Positions 14,101 through 24,290 of a DNA stretch of 64,000 bases are shown here, in pieces. The stretch is from Enoplosus armatus (lineage: Eukaryota; Chordata; Actinopteri; Centrarchiformes; Enoplosidae). The DNA lies in NCBI RefSeq assembly GCF_043641665.1, contig NC_092190.1, forward strand, positions 21,469,048 to 21,533,047. The letters are read 5' to 3'. The notes under the pieces were generated by a model. That model was not told where the DNA came from. It was given only the letters and a program-made list of their open reading frames with translations, and ran no database searches. Each line of letters begins with the position of its first letter. Position 1 is the first letter of the stretch. Both the position numbers and the translations under genes were made by a program.

Positions 14101-15574
14101 TTAGACGGAGTTGTGTTAGCTTCGGTAATTGCTCATAATAAGCGTCTTCAAAATGAATAGTGTTATTGTTTTGCTTTCCACGGTGGAATGCGTGTTGGCA
14201 GTTTAATGCATTCTATAGATTACAGCCCCCCATTCTTTAACACTCACTCAACATTTCACAGTCTCAAACGTAGCGCCACAAAAATTAAAAACAGTTCCTG
14301 GAACACCCTTAATGGGGTGGCGTACAAACACAGATATTCTTTCTGTTTCATGCAAATGAGCTTGGGCCCTGGGGGCTACGCATGTGGAGGCCCATATATG
14401 TCTCAACGTGGCAAACAATTATGTGCATTTGCTCATTTTCTCCCTCACTTAACTCACTCGCTTGCAGCAAAACAAAACAAAATAAAACAAAAAATCATAA
14501 GCGGGAGGGACAAAACAATTGTCAAGATCATTAGAAGCAACAAAAGAGGGAATGCAGTAAAAGGAGTCGTGCAGCTGGGCAGGGGGAGGATTTCAGACAG
14601 CTGGTGTCAGGCATGGATGGACTTCGCTGTGGGTGGTCATGTGAGGTCAAATACTGTACACAAAATGCATGCGTCGCCGTCAGAGCTGGGGTCGGGTCAG
14701 ATTTGTTACCTTTATACCTCGAATACATAAACATTTGTTTCAGATGATTAAAAGTCTGTTTTGCATCACATTCATATCAGTTTTCACACGATGACCCTGT
14801 AATTTTGTCATTTTTGTATCATCTTATTTTTTTTCTTAACCTTTGGCCCCGTTTAACCTTTTTGAATTCTCCACTTGATGAATTCAAAAATGCATGTATG
14901 GTAATCAAGCTAAACCAAGACATTTTATTCTCCTCTTTGTTCATGGAAAGACAAAATATTTTCATGGTAACGAAGTGAAAGTAAAATGAATTATTTTAAT
15001 GGGACCTCCAAGGGAAACTCTGATTTTACACATCAAGTCTGTTTACAGGTCTTGGGGAGGACTATGCCTCATATTGGCTTTAACTAAACCTCACAATGTA
15101 TTTTTGCTTGGAATGAGAACTGTGGATTTTGTTCCCTATATCTCACAGCCTAGTCGCATTATGAAGGTATCTCGTCATGGCCAGTATGGAAAGAAGGAAT
15201 AATTACAGCAACCAATAACTCTTTAAAGGTACATGTGGCTTGTGAGTATCGTATGACATTAAATGGCCTGAACCTATCTTTTAATATATGAGAGCAGTTA
15301 GGCCGCCGTGAAACTGGAGGGTGCATGTGCTGGGGTGTGGGTTTATGTGTGTCCTCATTATGAGAGAGAGAGAGAGAGAGAAGGAGTCAAAGACTGTAAA
15401 AGAAAGTGTGAAAGAGAGAGCCAGAGAGAGAAAGAAAGAGTACTTTTCATCCATACGTTCAGATGTCTGATAAGGTTTGTGGCAGACTGCGCCTCCCCCT
15501 GCCCTTCTCTCTCATCCCCAGCCAACTAATCATAAGACTGGACCCCTTTGATCCTACTGGCAGCCTGATACACT

Positions 15575-15619
<45 letters not shown>

Positions 15620-18600
15620 CAACAGTAAAGTGTGTGTATGTGTGTGCATGTACACATGAATACATGGTGTGTGCACATACATGCAACAGGAATAATGTGC
15701 ACAGTATTTATGTAGGTGTATGAACATGTGTCTGCACAGGTTTCCGTGTGTGTGTGTGTGTGTGTGTGGCCGTGGCCACCTGCTGAGTTAAGCAGTCTAG
15801 CCACTCATGTTCCACTCCACTAGACTCGCATCAAAAATATTGGCTGAACTTTCTGCTTGCCTAACTGCACCTCATAAAAATGTTAGCTATAAATGTGTGT
15901 ATTTGTGACATTTTAACAAGACACACAGAAGTATTTTATTTCTCCATTCTTTTTCTTGGACTGAGCACATTCCTTGGACTCAAACTTAAGTAAAACTTAT
16001 CCTTACTCTTAGGTACCCTTATTTCTTGTCTCCTGGTCATTCTATCTAGTTGACTTGAAGTGTTTGTCTGTAAATGTATTTGTACATCTGCTTCAATAAG
16101 TGCTAAATAGTTATTGTCATTAATAGTTTTCTCTGTCCTCGTCCTTACAGAGCGTCTGTCAGCAGGAGCTGGACAAGGTCTTAGAGGAGATCTCCAAAAT
16201 TACCTCTGAAGATAACAGAGGCCCGCTGGAGAACCTGTACGGGCTCAAATTTCCAAACTGTGACAAATACGGACTGTACAACGTCAAACAGGTGAGCCCT
16301 GGACAGAGCACGGGTCTCACATCACACAGACAAAGCACAAGGTGTATATAGGCACAAAACTAATATCATGCCAACATCATGGTCAACAAACACCCTGCAA
16401 GTATACATTTTCAATTAGGGTTATAGATGTCATGATTTAAAAAATGTTTCGAAGAGGGCTACACACATATCAATAGACTATACTGACTAGAAGGCATAAA
16501 GGGAGGAAAAATCCCCCCAAAATGGAGGAAATGTAACCAGGGTAGTTACAGTACAGGATGATCCGCCAAATAAGACTGGAAAATATTTCAACAAATAAAA
16601 ACAATCCCCAACCTATAGTAAATAACAAACAATTTATGACTTGTAGTAAAAGGAGCAGAGGTTTACAAGAATGGCTTAATATGAAAACCCATACTGGGAC
16701 CATTGGGAGACTTGGGTCTTGTTTCATGCTGAAGAAGGCACAATCCTCCCATCTTTTAACCTTTCTACCTCCTCAGTACCAGCGTGTCTTAGTGCACTTA
16801 CATCATGCCGTGCATTTCTACAATGAGCATGGTCCACACGATGCCATCGATTTTGTGCCTATATGCATACCTCGCCTTTAGCCATTTAGCCATGTCTGAT
16901 TAAAATTGGCGGGCAACTTCCCCGGAGGGCCCCAGAACTCCAGGGGTCCCAAAAGCTCCACGCTGATAAAAGCCTGAAGGCCCTGCTTTATTATCACATC
17001 TTGAGACTCTGTCTTGGAGAGTGTTTAAATCTAGTTTTAAGGGCGGAAACAGAGGCTAATAGGGGCCCAGCAGCTCACTTTTGCGCCACAGTCTTCTAGT
17101 TGGTTAACCAGCTGTGTCCATTTGTTGCGATACATATCTAGATACATGGGCTACGATGTGATTCAGGGACGATACATTTTAATACAGAACGATTCGGTGC
17201 GATTTGATGCGATACGATGCCATCTGATACAGTTCTTAACATTTCTTTAATGTAGGCATTCATTATCTATTATAAATGAAAATAAGATAATTCTATAAAA
17301 GTAGCATTGCTTACCTTCAAATAGATAATGTATATTTCCTAAAAGACCAGGAAATCCAAGTATTTTTGTTGCTCAAACAGACAAATTCTGCAGCAACAAG
17401 CAACGTTCAAAGTGCGACTGAGTGTTAGTAGCCTACGTGACACATTTCCTCCACATTTTCCTTCCTTTTGATGAAAAATTTAACAAAGGCATTTACGAGG
17501 AAAGCTACGTTCATCTTGCTGTTTTCAACAGCCATCGTAACTCCGGAAACAACAGCTGCATTCGGCTGAAAGTCGCCAGTTAACAAGGTCACTTGTTAAA
17601 CTAGTTAAAACTGAAACTGAGATAGGTTTCTCCATGCCGTCTCACCAGGCGAGTGTTGAGATATGTCGTAATACATATTGTATTGTGGAAAAAGTGACAA
17701 TTGTACAATATGTAATTTCCCTAATATACACCATTTTCCCAAAAATTATTTCAGAAATTGTTGTTTTTTTGTTTTGAGTGTGAAAACTGAGCTTGGAGAC
17801 AGTTTGACAAAAAGAAAAAGTTCACTCAATATCCACTTCTTAGCTTTTCCAAGTGCTCTTAACAGCATCTCACGGTCAATGAATTCAATCAATGAAGGAG
17901 TTTATTTTGATTTCTGGATAATTGGGTTTAAAAAAAGTCATTGACATTGGCTGAAATGTCATTTGTAAGACATATACTTTTCATTTTTGGTAAAAACAAA
18001 AATGTATTTTTTGACGTGTGTACTTGTACTGCCCTGACTACTAATGCATGTTGTTGAGGCATCATTCAAACCCACAGATATTCATTTTAAATGCTAGCCA
18101 AGGTCTCAAAGTTTCCACAGATACCAAATTCAGTATGTCAGGCGGAATTTTAGGAAAATGTCTATAAAATGACGCCCATGTAAAACTCTAACAGTGTCTC
18201 AGTAATAGGGTGCGAGAGAGTTGTCTGACTGAAATTGGCACCGGATACTGTATTTTGTGCCACTGGAAAAATATATCGTCTTATTCTTTCAAATTCCTTT
18301 ATTCAGCTCGGACGATGGCGATTTGATCAGCTCCTCTGTGAAGTAATTTGTCACATTTTAACAATAAATATACACTGAAATGCCGCTCTCTTTTTGGGTG
18401 GACGCTTTCAAGAATGTCACAACACTGGCCACACCCCAATCAGTGACGTCACAGCAGGTGTTTTCCATCCGCTGTCAGAGGCAAAGCTCCTGCTGTGACA
18501 TCACTCATTAGAGGTTTTGGCCAGGACTGTGACATGTTTGAAAGGTTCAGCCCATGGAGAGCAGCAGCAGGGACTCACTGCCTCACGGCGAACACCAACG

Positions 18601-18871
18601 CACGAGCGCCGAGAAACTCGAGTGGCTCTCAAATTCTGTTGGTGGTTTGGTGTGAGTTGGATCATCATGATCACTGATGGAAAAAAAGCGTTTTGTTGTG
18701 ATCAGTTTCAATGAAGATGATTGTGCCTACGCGTGTGACGCGTTTTAGTTTGGTCAAACTTGATCACCTGTTTTTCTTCCTCACACACACACACACACAC
18801 ACACTCATACATACTGTATAATTTCGTTTAGTTCTCCCTTGGATTTCCCCTATCTTCTCTTTCATACTCTG

Positions 18872-18907
<36 letters not shown>

Positions 18908-19062
18908 GCACAAGTCTCTTGTATCAGCCTGGCAAAATCACCCTGGCAAAAAAATATAACCTCCCCCTCACTCCCACCTGCCACCACTCTCCACACAACT
19001 ACCCCCCTTTTTTGTATAAACTCACACACACACACACACTGTTCCTAAACACGCTGCTCTTA

Positions 19063-19096
<34 letters not shown>

Positions 19097-19713
19097 TGTG
19101 TGGGGAGATGTTGTCATCATGAATGAGGCAACAGCTTCTGAGCTCAAGGTTACAAGGCAATAAAACTGTTTGGCGTACTTCATGGGAAGACTTTTGTTAA
19201 GCCGAGGAACGAACTGTGCTTCCGACCGGGGGCTTGAATTTGAATTCTGCTCATCCATAGAAATCAGACAGAGGAGGACAAACAAGGTCACATATCCAGT
19301 GTTTTCTTACGAGGATAGTAGAGCAGAAAAGAAGATTTGAATAGGCGCCACAGTTTCCTAAAGCAGGGCTCTCAACCACTCAGCCAATTTTCATCACTGG
19401 TCACAAACAACAGCATTGTTTCGGACTGGAGTCCTTGGTTCCCAGGGAGGAACACTGTACCTCCTCAACACTCGGCTCCCTTTTAGAGTTGTCCCTCCTT
19501 GTCGCGGGGTAATTACTGTAACTGTCACTCTTTTTGTTCTTTCTCATCGAAGGAAGAAAATGGAAAGTCTTTTCTTTCCCCCCAGCACTTCATTCTTTTC
19601 GCCGTCCCCTCCGCGGCCGCCCCGCGTGCGCGGTGTAAACTGTGTCCACTTCAATTACGACCTCATTTCTGAGTAGAGGGGGGCTCTGCGGGGGGGCTGG
19701 TCTACTGGCATGC

Positions 19714-19744
<31 letters not shown>

Positions 19745-20225
19745 AGTGTTTGTGATGGCATGTGTGGCTGTGGATGGGTTGTGGGTTGTGAGTAGGGGGC
19801 ATGACCTGAGGATGGGCTGTTATTGGGTGAGTGTTGTCCCACCCGAACCATAGCCATCACTCTCATCCAATGGCCCCCCACCACCAGAAGATCCACAAGT
19901 GCACACGCACACACACACACACACGCACACACACACACATCTCAAGCCACCGTACGCCATGCTTCATTAACGCACCCCCTACTTCCCACTGTGCATCTTT
20001 ACCCCTCCCTCTTTTTTCCAGTGTTTTCCAACTTGTCTAGTTTGTGTTTTTCTTCCCTCTCTCCAGTGCAACATGTCCACCCACGGCCAGCGGGGCGAGT
20101 GCTGGTGCGTTAACCCCTTAACTGGGGTCCAGATTCCAGCGACGCCCAAAGTCAGAGGGGATCCAAACTGTAACCAGTTTCAGGAGGAGCTCAGAGCGAT
20201 GCCCACTGAAGCTACATCTCACTAG
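3213..20225 (+). CDS. igfbp2: Insulin-like growth factor binding protein 2 (four exons, complete)
   Basis: This gene encodes a secreted protein that binds IGF-I and IGF-II and limits or presents them to the IGF-1 receptor. The coding sequence joins 3213-3573, 11814-11965, 16151-16291 and 20067-20225: 813 bases, 270 residues plus TAG. All junctions are GT-AG and in frame (phases 1, 0, 0). Residues 1 to about 22 are a hydrophobic signal peptide. Residues 28-102 carry the 12 cysteines of the IGFBP N-domain with the diagnostic GCGCCPVC at 54-61. Residues 103-171 are a short variable linker. Residues 174-253 carry the six cysteines of the thyroglobulin type-1 C-domain, with CWCV at 230-233. RGD at 248-250 is the integrin-binding motif typical of IGFBP-2 and IGFBP-1. 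The length is normal for a fish Igfbp2. The N-domain and linker resemble the igfbp2a paralogue more than igfbp2b, from memory only. The tail-to-tail igfbp5 neighbour supports the call. Confidence 0.95.
3780..3799. repeat. Short perfect inverted repeat
   Basis: TTAAACTAA and TTAGTTTAA form 9-base arms around a 2-base loop. It sits just before a dispersed-repeat fragment and may mark its edge. Confidence 0.5.
3815..4010. repeat. Dispersed teleost repeat fragment
   Basis: The stretch from GTTGTGACATCACAACCTTA through TTTCACAGTATTTATACAGC to the GACCTGCTTTATAATC region matches, from memory, an interspersed repeat found at many loci in percomorph fish. It has no coding capacity. Assignment to a named family needs a RepeatMasker search. 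Confidence 0.5.
5076..5120. repeat. (ATCT)n then (AT)n microsatellite
   Basis: Three to four ATCT units run directly into about fifteen AT units. Seen directly in the sequence. Confidence 0.95.
9500..10010 (+). repeat. Dispersed teleost repeat ("GGTCCAGA...CATGGTCCACAGAG...AATTAGCAAATGTTAGC" type)
   Basis: The block contains degenerate internal repeats of the form CATGGTCCACAGAGAATGAA / ATTCCCACAGGATGAATACT / CATGGTTCCCATACAATG, each followed by ACTT and a ..CTCTAGC/ATAGTGCCACC-like unit. It ends in GTGCTAATTAGCAAATGTTA and GGTGAACATGGTAAACATTA. This order is that of a very common non-autonomous repeat in percomorph fish. The end part that is missing here appears in reverse orientation at 46370-46570. 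Confidence 0.6.
10742..10792. repeat. (CA)n microsatellite, interrupted
   Basis: Two AC tracts of about 19 and 27 bases, split by TCTGT. Confidence 0.95.
11536..11558. repeat. (TG)n microsatellite
   Basis: About 23 bases of GT alternation, 255 bases before igfbp2 exon 2. Confidence 0.95.
11814..11965 (+). CDS. igfbp2: igfbp2 exon 2: variable linker
   Basis: The exon lies between a TTTGGTTGCAG acceptor and a CAG|GTAAG donor and is 152 bases long (phase 1 to 0). It encodes residues 121-171, a hydrophilic, charged segment rich in Lys, Arg and Gln (RTKMKTNQ at 153-160). This is the least conserved part of IGFBPs and usually the site of proteolysis. The basic stretch is a plausible matrix or heparin contact, which is inference. 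Confidence 0.9.
12660..12860 (+). repeat. Dispersed teleost repeat fragment ("TTTTGTCCCCA" type)
   Basis: CATTCCCTGGAGACATCTCT, degenerate TTACCCT/TTAACC units, GCACCGTGGACCAG, TTTTGTCCCCATATAGGAGA and TTTTGTCCCCACAA occur in the order of a well-known fish interspersed repeat. No coding capacity. Confidence 0.5.
15000..15290 (+). repeat. Dispersed repeat, copy A
   Basis: Shares with 22540-22690 the ordered blocks ACTGTGGATTTTGT(T/C)CCC, a GCATTA element, GATTACA/AATTACAGCAAC, CAATAACTCTTTAAAGGTAC (or CCATAACTCTGTAAATGTAC) and GAGTATCGTATG. The two copies are diverged but clearly related. Confidence 0.6.
15362..15381. repeat. (GA)n microsatellite
   Basis: Ten GA units followed by impure GA-rich sequence to about 15440. 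Confidence 0.9.
15577..15615. repeat. (GT)n microsatellite
   Basis: About 39 bases of GT alternation; a second tract of about 23 bases lies at 15746-15768. Confidence 0.95.
16151..16291 (+). CDS. igfbp2: igfbp2 exon 3: start of thyroglobulin type-1 C-domain
   Basis: The exon is 141 bases, phase 0 at both ends, with acceptor CCTTACAG and donor CAG|GTGAGC. It encodes residues 172-218, beginning [11 protein letters not shown] and ending in [13 protein letters not shown]. It supplies the first two C-domain cysteines (Cys174, Cys208). Size and phase match exon 3 of vertebrate IGFBP genes. Confidence 0.93.
16905..16955. repeat. Short dispersed-repeat fragment
   Basis: GGGCAACTTCCCCGGAGGG followed by CCCCAGAACTCCAGGGG resembles GGCAACTGCCCAGAGG / TCCCAGAACTTC at 53812-53840. 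The two are probably pieces of one repeat family. Confidence 0.4.
17125..17700. repeat. Decayed DNA transposon fragment (hAT-like, non-coding)
   Basis: Begins with many GCGATACG/CGATTCGGTGCGATTTGA units, passes through CAACGTTCAAAGTGCGACTG and ends near GTATTGTGGAAAAAGTGACA. Repeats with ATCG-rich ends of this kind flank hAT-like deletion derivatives in fish. No transposase frame remains. Confidence 0.4.
18783..19094. repeat. Cluster of four (CA)n microsatellites
   Basis: AC tracts at about 18783-18802, 18873-18903, 19022-19040 and 19064-19094 lie within 312 bases. Confidence 0.95.
19715..19940. repeat. (GT)n and (AC)n pair
   Basis: A GT tract (about 19715-19744) is followed 157 bases later by AC tracts (about 19901-19940, interrupted). 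It lies close before igfbp2 exon 4. Confidence 0.9.
20067..20225 (+). CDS. igfbp2: igfbp2 exon 4: end of C-domain with RGD, stop codon
   Basis: The exon starts after CTCTCCAG and encodes residues 219-270 followed by TAG. It contains CNMS, the CWCV core of the thyroglobulin fold (230-233), the last cysteine (253) and RGD at 248-250 within VRGDPNCNQ. The C-terminal tail after Cys253 is short (17 residues). The 3' UTR follows. Confidence 0.94.
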   Translation, partial: CNMSTHGQRGECWCVNPLTGVQIPATPKVRGDPNCNQFQEELRAMPTEATSH

Positions 20226-20464
20226 CACAGTCCAGCACATCTCATGACAGGGTTGGGTTTTCTTCAAGATTCAGAATCCGGGAGGATTTGTCCATCAACA
20301 GGGTTTTATTACATTTTATTACATTAGAACATGTGAAGAAGTCTCTATATTTTTGTCTCTTTTATAATTCACACTAGGTTTAAGGTTAAAGTATAAACTA
20401 AACTAACCAAAGGATGAAGTTGTCGTCATTTTGTAGTTTGTAGTATATAGCAAACTGAAGTATA

Positions 20465-20565
20465 CAGTTCATTTGTTTGGGACTACTTTGAGCTGCGGAT
20501 GAATACACATTTAGTGTGCTAGTACGTATTTATGGACTGCAGCAGGACAGTTTATGTGGGATTGA
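20465..20565 (+). repeat. Dispersed repeat related to the 60.1-60.65 kb element
   Basis: Aligns by eye with about 60365-60453. Shared blocks include CATTTGTTTGGGACTA/CATTTGTGGGGGACTA, GGAT(G/T)AATACA, TTTAGTGTGCTAGT/TTTGGTGCTCTAGT and GCAGCAGGAC..TGTGGGATT. Confidence 0.65.
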
Positions 20566-21130
20566 GCTCTTTGTCATTGTAGTGTGTCGAAGGCTTTGAA
20601 CATTTGAACGCTCATGATCACACAGCGTCACTGGATCCCTACCAGTCTCAGCCAGGGGATACTCATGCCAGATTGGATGCTATGCTAATGATGGGGCGGG
20701 GCTGAACTTATACTTTAAGCAGACAAGCCTCTAGTTTTCTTCAGCTGAGGTTTAGGACTTATAGGTGCTCCTTGAATTCCTTTGACGTATCAAAGATATT
20801 TACGCACAATCTAGAGCCCAATTTTGTTGCAACAAGTGTAACCTTGTTTTCATGAGTCAGTATTTTACAAGCAGGTAATTAAAAGTTGTATAACTGTCTT
20901 ACTTTTCCACTGATTATATCTTTTTTCCCCCTTCCTACATCGTTAGCTGTAAATTAATTAAATTCTGTTTTGCTCTGACACTGAAAAGGAGCCTGAAGTT
21001 TTTTTTGTTGCCATTTTTATGACACTTCACAGTAAAAGCATCATGTCAATTTAACTCTCAATGTAAAATCTGACACCATCCATGTGTTTATATGAACCCA
21101 CACCCATCCGAGTGGGTAGCTGCAGAGAGC

Positions 21131-21156
21131 TGTTGTTGTTGTTGTTGTTGTTGTTG
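21131..21156. repeat. (GTT)n microsatellite
   Basis: About nine TTG/GTT units followed by GTGGTGGTC. Confidence 0.95.
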
Positions 21157-21298
21157 GTGGTGGTCGTGGTCAGCAGTTTTCCCATCAACACTTGTCAACT
21201 CCAAATAAGTGTCAAAAAATTGCACTTACGGTAGTAACGCTGGAAACTGCTGTGTGGCATCACTATTCCTGTGTGTGCAGACATGCATGCGTGTGCAT

Positions 21299-21300
<2 letters not shown>

Positions 21301-21337
<37 letters not shown>

Positions 21338-21463
21338 GCTGGGGTTACTAATAAAGTGTTGACATGAGGAGGGATTAGGATGGGGGGCTGACATTGACAA
21401 ATGTGATACTAAGTGGGTAAAGGTGTCTATGAATAAACCAACCCAAGTACACAAATGCACGCA

Positions 21464-21499
<36 letters not shown>
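21301..21499. repeat. (GT)n ... (AC)n pair
   Basis: 36 bases of GT at 21301-21336 and about 36 bases of AC at 21464-21499, separated by 127 bases. The tracts are complementary in inverted orientation. Confidence 0.95.
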
Positions 21500-21502
<3 letters not shown>

Positions 21503-22539
21503 TTGTGCTGCAGATCATGATCTAAGGGAGGTAACCAGCATGAAGCCTTAACAGAGGGATGTAGGGGAGTTATTAATGATTCTGAATGCCCCTAACAAAA
21601 CTGGATATTGGGCCCATGATGGCAGTGTGTCTAACTTTGTACAGTATTGTCAATATTACAATCCTGCCTTCCATTGGCTGTAAGCAACCCACTGTTATTG
21701 TCCCTTAGACAGCCGAGCCCATCATTGTGAGTGATGGATGACATGGAATGATTTTGTCACATTTCAAAAATGTATCTGTAATCCATTGCAGCCACTGTAA
21801 AAACACACGCTAAGTTGATTATTGAGCAGATGCAGCACAATCAGAAGGTTGAGTTACATAGTTTTACTCCCGCTACGATTATGGAAATATTTGTAATGGC
21901 TTGCATGTGATTGAGAGCAATAGTTTCACAACCTCCTGATGTGTCAACAAAAATGAAATAATTCTGGAGATTTTTAGAGTGGTGCCTTATGATGACTCTC
22001 TATACCTCCAAGGCATTTTAAAATGTGATGTGTGAGTTCAAAAATAAGCTTGCATAGATATACTGTAATTTCTTTTTGTTTCTGTAAATCAGTGATTCTA
22101 GCCTGAACAGACCAAGAGCCACACAAGCTACGGGAATGTGCATCTTTCAGGTCAAACTGTTCTCAAGTCTAATTTAACGCAGTACTGACAAGCCACATGT
22201 GGTTTAAAAGAGATATTGGTCCCTCTAATAATTCCTCCTCTCCACACGAAGTCACCTTCCTAGCAGGACCACACTGTAAAAAATATAGAACAAAACAGAG
22301 TTTCAAGAAAAAACACATTCTAAAGTTCAGCTGAATATGAGGCTAAAACAGTCTGAGTTACCCAAATCAAGTGGATATGTCCCAAATGTAAACTCTTTGT
22401 ATTGCCAAATTCCCTTTGTATTTCCGCTGACATTATGTATTTCCTTGCTCAGTGGTGGCAGAGAGATGCATCCTAGTATTCACATGTAGTCACCTCTCGA
22501 TTTGGCTAACTGAAAGTAGCCTGAACGTAGCTTCAGCTG

Positions 22540-22690
22540 AGCAAGGACTGTGGATTTTGTCCCCCATCTTCTAGTGTGTAGCTGCATTAGGGAGGGATTG
22601 CTTCACTTACTGAGAGGAGGAGTGATTACAATGACCCATAACTCTGTAAATGTACACGCGAGTATGGTATTAAAGCAGACTTGAAACAAT
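22540..22690 (+). repeat. Dispersed repeat, copy B
   Basis: Diverged copy of the element at 15000-15290, in the same orientation. Shared blocks include GACTGTGGATTTTGTCCCCC, GTGATTACAATGACCCATAA and GAGTATGGTAT. Confidence 0.6.
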
Positions 22691-23904
22691 CTAATGAAAC
22701 GGTTTGTTAATTCTCTTCATCAGTTTCAGTCCATGTAGAAGATTAGTTCTGACAGATTTGCACCGACTGCTTGAGGTTTCTGATCGTACAGGCAACAGTT
22801 AGTACTTATGTAACGTTTTTATATAGCCTAAGTACATTTTATGTATGGCTTAAATTGCAAACACTTGCAAAAGTCCCCAAACAAAAGCCACCATTGATTT
22901 GCGATCAAAATGATTCAAGACTTGGGTGTAAAGAAATACTTCTTTGAAGCTCTGGCCAAATGTGTATCATATGAGACCACTCCTGACTGGCTTTGGCCTT
23001 GTAACCTTATCCATATGCCAGTGTGCCAGTTAGCTGAGCACCAGTCCCAGAAAAGACAGCTTTACAGCTTTGTTCAGTTTTTGTGACACGCTGTTCTTTT
23101 TTTTATAATTTCTTTTTATTTTGTCTTATTAATGCTGGGTCTTTTGGCAGGCAGTTTGCTTTAAAAATTTGACAGCTTGGCTTGGTGTCACACATGGATC
23201 TCAGGGGCGTCCTCGGGTTGTTCACCACATTTAATGGTAGTTTTAAGCTGGCCTTTTCAGAAAACAAATCAAAACAAGTGTCTTTTGTTTTGGGTTTGAT
23301 AGATCAGGCACAATGGGCTGAGGAGGGTAGTTTAGCAGTGGGAATAAGAGTGGGGGTGAGTATGTGTGTGCTAGCGTGATTGTGTCTGTGTGTGTGTATG
23401 TGCAAAAGCACATGTGCGTGTATTGGCCTAGAGTGCCGAAGATCTGCCCTACTTTCAGGCTAGTATTTCTTTTGTTAGCATTCAACAACTTCCCTTGATA
23501 TGTTGATGGTGGGTCTGTGTCTAAGACTCACGGAAGCTGTACTTGTTGAATGTTAACAAAATAATTGTTGTTTTATCTATGTTGAAATGACAAGGTGCTC
23601 CGATGTTAGCAGGAAGTACAACAGTAGAGACATTTACCTTTGAATATGGACGAAGGAGCCAGGTATTGTGTTTCAGCTTCCTAGAAAGAACAAAAATACA
23701 CTGTGAAACGGTGGCATGTGGATCACAAGCTAACCCGGACCGGAGGTGGGGGAAGACTTCAGCTCTCTCTAGTCAGAGAGTAACAGTGCCTGGTATCTGT
23801 GCAGATGTGGTTATGCATTTGCATATTTGCACTGTGCAAAAGTGGCAAGAATGAAGAAAGAACCATGTCGTGCTATAGACTGATATAAATCTAAAAACCT
23901 CAAA

Positions 23905-24290
23905 GGAAAACTTGCAGCTTTATTACAACTTGGGTCGTAGCTCTGGCCGTTGGTTCTCTCGGGTTTCGTGGCATTATACTCACCAAATTAATTGCTGAGA
24001 TCTCCGAGCACAGTGACATCGCTAAAAATAAGTTGGATGGGGGGAAAGAACCACAAGTGTGTACGACTACGGCAAGAGTGGTAGCTCAAAGGTCAACTGG
24101 GAAGTCGGTCTGTAATCTGTTATGGATGTTTACAACGGACAGTTTGTGGGCCACTTGGGTTTCCAGCCCAGGCGGACCTATTTTTAGCGATGTAGCTGCA
24201 TGCGGAGATCTCAGCAATTACTTTGGAGAGGACAAAGTTAATAGAACCAACGGCCGGAACTACAAGCTAGAAAAGTTGCAAATGTCAGAT
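23905..24290. mobile_element. Non-autonomous DNA element with long terminal inverted repeats
   Basis: Left and right arms are inverted copies: GGCCGTTGGTTCT (23945-23957) pairs with 24244-24256, TAATTGCTGAGATCTCCG (23989-24006) with 24203-24220, and ACATCGCTAAAAATA (24016-24030) with 24179-24193. Weaker similarity continues outward over ACTTGCAGCTTTATTACAAC and its partner near 24270-24285. Arms of roughly 110-120 bases surround about 150 bases of unique sequence. There is no transposase. This is the structure of a MITE or fold-back element. Boundaries are approximate. Confidence 0.7.

Larger units (their letters stand above)
11966..16150 (+). other. igfbp2: igfbp2 intron 2 (4.2 kb)
   Basis: The intron runs from GTAAG to TTACAG. 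It contains dispersed-repeat fragments at about 12660-12860 and 15000-15290, a triplicated CCATGAGTACT motif at 13080-13143, (GA)n at 15362-15381 and two (GT)n tracts at 15577-15615 and 15746-15768. The 180-codon frame at 14188-14730 has no known domain and no coding signature. Confidence 0.85.
16292..20066 (+). other. igfbp2: igfbp2 intron 3 (3.8 kb)
   Basis: Contains a DNA-transposon-like fragment at about 17125-17700, a short repeat at about 16905-16955, four (CA)n tracts between 18783 and 19094, and a (TG)n/(CA)n pair at 19715-19940. No open frame here shows a recognisable domain. Confidence 0.85.
20226..21380 (+). other. igfbp2: igfbp2 3' UTR, extent uncertain
   Basis: Sequence after the stop is AT-rich and without long frames. 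Candidate polyadenylation signals are ATTAAA at 20957-20962 and AATAAA followed by GTGTT at 21350-21355. The 3' end cannot be decided from sequence alone. The interval also carries a dispersed-repeat copy (20465-20565), (GTT)9 at 21131-21156 and (GT)18 at 21301-21336. Confidence 0.45.

Noticed and set aside
14188..14730. 180-codon open frame on the plus strand in igfbp2 intron 2
   Set aside because: No domain, low-complexity composition (Lys/Asn-rich middle), and no splice or promoter support. Probably chance.
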